Shown one piece after another: positions 61,206 to 64,000 of a stretch of 64,000 nt of DNA. Position 1 is the stretch's first letter. Each line of letters begins with the position of its first letter. Position numbers and translations under genes: made by a program. Source of the stretch: Cordia subcordata (lineage: Eukaryota > Streptophyta > Magnoliopsida > Boraginales > Cordiaceae). Where the stretch lies: contig JAPTOF010000010.1 of the NCBI GenBank assembly GCA_028554755.1, positions 12,064,501 through 12,128,500 of the forward strand, read 5' to 3'. The notes below the pieces were generated by a model. That model was not told the DNA's origin. It did not search any database and saw only the letters and a program-made list of their open reading frames with translations.

Positions 61206-61640
61206 AACCTTTTATCTGAGAAAAAGCTTGTTGTTCCAAGACTTTCAACTACCCTTTTTCCAAGTTGGAATAAAACATATGCACCTTTTTAGATTAGCCA
61301 GCTCTAAAGAGAGCTTTGGTACTTGTGACGAAGTTACTAGACGAATCAAATATCCTTCAACTTATCGATAATATTAACATGTACTCATGTGAATCAACCA
61401 TCAATTCATTAAATTAGTTTTTATTATGGTCAACAGAACTACAGAGCCACACACACACACACACATATATATTTATGTATATGTATATATGTATGTAGTA
61501 ATTATATATGGCCAAAGTTCATTGCAATTCCTAACTCTTTGATTAGAAAATCAAGACAAAAATAAAATTTATATCCAATAAATTAATATGCCAAGTATAT
61601 TACATGATACATTTATTAGGTGATCATAATATTAAATCAT
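61206..61640. other. Copy-2-specific segment upstream of the CNL
   Basis: About 435 bases absent from copy 1 at the corresponding point (about 40040). It contains an (AC)n run (61449-61466) and TATATGTATATATG runs. No terminal repeats or target duplication were clear, so it may be either an insertion in copy 2 or a deletion in copy 1. It changes the sequence 370-800 bases upstream of the CNL start. Confidence 0.65.
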
Positions 61641-61758
61641 ATATGGCAAAAATATATGTGAAGAAAATCATGTTACGGCAAATATTACATGCGTGGTATA
61701 TAAATATCCCCACATGTTAAAAATTTTTAACATATCAATAGTGTAATTTCTCATAATA

Positions 61759-62010
61759 ATGGAAGATAATTTGAGTCGACCTGAGGCACAAATAATTTTT
61801 TTCAATCGTGTTATATTAATCTCACTTGAGCACCTAAGTTCTATTCTTGAGGTGTGCCAAAATGGTAAAGAGACAATCATCAATCAATTTAGGTCATTAA
61901 TAAGAGTTGGTTCTCAAATTTTCCAAATATGGCTGAAATATTTCGCAGTTCATTTATTTAGTGCTATCATGTTATGCATTCTTCTTTACATGTACTCATT
62001 AACTACATGA
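61759..62010 (+). other. 83-codon upstream ORF, copy 2
   Basis: Same sequence and arrangement as 40156-40407: it ends TGA immediately before, and in frame with, the CNL start codon. No recognisable motif. Confidence 0.3.
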
Positions 62011-64000
62011 ATGGTGACAGCAAACGGAGCAATGGAAAAATTTCTGGAACCATTTTCCACGCGCTTCGGGGAAAAAATCACCAATTCACTTGACTTCAAT
62101 GACAATAAGCAAGTCCTTAAGAGAAAATATGAAGTATTGACAAGCAGAGGTTTTGACTTCGAGACAGAGGTCGAGAAAGGCGAGCGATCAGGTAAGAAGA
62201 GGAGGAAAATGGAAGTTAAAGATTGGTTACAAAAGGTGGAAAAGTTCAAAGAAGAATATGATCAATTAAATAATAGATTAGAAGAAGTTGGATACTCTGG
62301 ACCTATCAAATATGGAGATCGTGTGAAAGGACTAATAGTAGAAGCAGAAGAACTTATTAAGCAAAGTGATAATTTTGGTGGGCTTCTACTTGATATATGT
62401 GAGACTAGCAAGGATCGATTGTTCACGACACAATTACATGGTGAAGCAATGAAGCAAAAATTGCAAAATATCTTGGCACGCTTAAAATCAGAGTCCAACC
62501 AAGTCCCATCTATTGGCATTCATGGGATGGGAGGTGCTGGTAAGACAACTTTGGCAAGGCATATTTACGCAGAGCTTCAGGGTGCACCCGATGGATTTTA
62601 TGTTTGTTGGGTTACTGTCTCAGAAGAGGCAGATAGTAACAAATTGCAGTATGACCTAGCCAGAGAATTACATATTGATCTCTCGAAAGATGATGATTTT
62701 GAGACAAAAGCAGCCCGTCTACATTGCGTGCTTAAATCAAAGAAGAAGGTCGTGATCATATTTGACGATGTGTGGAAGCCTTTTGATTTAAAAGAGATTG
62801 GAGTTCCTCTTGATGTGGATGGATGCAAGGTGATTATAACTAGTCGATCACTGGAGGTTTGTAATCGGATGCTCTGCAAAAAGACTATGACAGTGCAACC
62901 TCTTCCAGAGGAAGAAGCTTGGAAACTATTTTTGGAGAGACTTAATTGTGTCAATAAGCTTAGTCTGGAAGTGGAAGAGGTTGCCAAGAAAATGGCAAAG
63001 AAGTGTGATGGGTTGCCCCTTGCGATTATCACTGTGGCTAGGAGCATGATTGGAGTAGATGACATTTATGAGTGGATGGACGCATTAGAAGAATTGAGTC
63101 GATCAATCATGCAACATAATGATATGAAAGTTGAGGTGTTGCCAATACTCTTGTATAGTTACAATCGTTTGAGGGATAAGAGGTTGCAAGAATGTTTTCT
63201 CTATTGTTCTATGTATCCCGAAGATTGGGTAATTCCAAGAGGCGAGCTAATAGAGCACTTAATTTCTGAGGGAGTGATGCATCAAAGGGATACTAGGAGT
63301 GCAGAATTTAATCAAGGGCACACGATAATCAATAAATTGGTAAATTCCTGCTTATTGGAAAGTGTTGGTAATGACAAATATGGAGTGCAAATGCATGATT
63401 TGCTGAGAGAGATGGCAATAGAAATCACAAGGAATGACTCTAAGTACATGATAAAAGCTGGACTCCGTTTAGACGAAATACCAAATGAGAAGGAGTGGAC
63501 AGAGGATTTGGATAAAGTTTCCTTGATGGGAAGCAGAATAGCTCAAATTCCTGAGGGCTCGTCACCGAGATGTCCTCGACTCTCGACGTTGATTTTGGAA
63601 GATAATCCTTTATTAGTGTTGATACCAGATTCTTTCTTTGCTCAAATGCAAGGCTTACGAGTTCTCAATTTAAGAGGAGCCAGGATTGAGAAGTTACCAA
63701 ACTCTGTCTCGAGTTGAAGAATCTCACTACACTGTTGCTTGGGGATTGTACATCACTCTTTTACGTGCCATCATTGAGAAAGCTTACGGCACTAACGGAG
63801 TTAGACTTTAGTTATACTTGGATTGAGAAATTACCAGAGGGCATGGAGTGTTTGATCAAACTTAAATGCTTGAATATGAGGGGAATGGATAGACTTTTAG
63901 AGGTCCCAAGTGGGTTAATATCCCAATTTTCTCGTCTTCAATCCCTAGTTCTTCCGAATCACATAAAAGTACAAGTTGAAGAGATAGAGAGTTTGAGAAT
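62011..64000 (+). pseudogene. CC-NB-LRR disease-resistance-type gene, copy 2, single frameshift, partial
   Basis: Same protein as the CNL at 40408. Here the NB-ARC domain is uninterrupted: P-loop (172-180), kinase-2 (to W255), GLPL (334-337), RNBS-D (395-406), and through the point where copy 1 is broken to the MHD motif (M461-D463) and the first LRRs (LRVLNLRGARIEKLPNSVS). One base is missing at 63710/63711 (CTCGAGTTG; copy 1 has CTCAGAGTTG), which ends the frame after 568 residues at 63717. The next LRRs continue in the shifted frame to the window edge. As written it would encode a CC-NB-ARC protein with few LRRs. It may be a true truncated allele or a base-calling error. Confidence 0.88.

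Larger units (their letters stand above)
60145..64000. repeat. CNL duplication, copy 2 (runs off the window)
   Basis: Direct-orientation counterpart of 38970-42397 and beyond; offset about 21.6 kb in the gene. 60145-61205 matches 38970-40040 with visible differences. 61206-61640 has no counterpart in copy 1. From about 61712 to the window end the match to 40110-42397 appears exact by eye except for two single-base indels. Confidence 0.88.

Noticed and set aside
8454..63720. A functional CYP79-CNL gene cluster acting together
   Set aside because: The two gene types lie in separate duplication units with transposon-rich spacer between them; nothing in the sequence shows shared regulation or a joint pathway.
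1..64000. CRISPR-like array or prokaryotic defence system
   Set aside because: The tandem arrays seen are AT-rich plant satellites without unique spacers, and gene structure is clearly eukaryotic.
1..64000. tRNA, rRNA or snoRNA genes
   Set aside because: No cloverleaf, A/B box pair or rRNA stretch was noticed by eye; a tRNAscan run would be needed to exclude weak ones.

Overview
The window reads as nuclear DNA of a flowering plant. It is AT-rich, has spliced genes with GT-AG introns, a CYP79 cytochrome P450, CC-NB-LRR (CNL) resistance-type genes, a plant-style TMEM18 gene, and many LTR retrotransposon and MITE remnants. The species cannot be named from sequence alone. Only two genes look intact: a two-exon CYP79 on the minus strand (8454-10308) and a four-exon TMEM18 on the plus strand (51442-55630).

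Layout. 1-3.99 kb: a Ty1/copia gag fragment, the broken C-terminal end of an ARIADNE-type RBR ubiquitin ligase, and a solo LTR (1553-3303) with a perfect 5-bp target-site duplication. 3.99-15.87 kb: segmental duplication unit A, carrying the intact CYP79 and two unit-specific non-autonomous insertions. 15.87-24.49 kb: AT-rich repeats, a second solo LTR of the same family in opposite orientation (17468-19238), and a third partial copy of part of unit A. 24.49-38.60 kb: unit B, in which the CYP79 copy is destroyed by stops, two deletions and a 5.4-kb gypsy-type element. 38.6-38.9 kb: a frameshifted PPR fragment.

38.97-64 kb is a second, younger duplication centred on a CNL gene. Copy 1 (40408-45004) and copy 2 (62011 to the window edge) look identical over about 2.29 kb except for one single-base indel in each copy, and each indel breaks a different copy. 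The sequence just upstream differs by a few percent. Copy 1 also has a 174-bp (58-residue) tandem repeat in its LRR region and a separate acidic last exon. Between the copies lie a gamma-tubulin complex component fragment, a third, highly decayed CNL copy, the TMEM18 gene and a degenerate copia gag-pol.

Function. The CYP79 would make an aldoxime from an amino acid (cyanogenic glucoside, nitrile or volatile aldoxime defence) and the CNLs would be intracellular immune receptors, so the window is a small defence-related neighbourhood being reshaped by tandem duplication and transposons. TMEM18 is a housekeeping gene between the CNL copies. I see no clearly new biological system. The most unusual signals are the reciprocal single-base lesions and abrupt identity step in the CNL pair, the LRR satellite-like repeat, and the combined LTR insertion/deletion in the CYP79 pseudogene.
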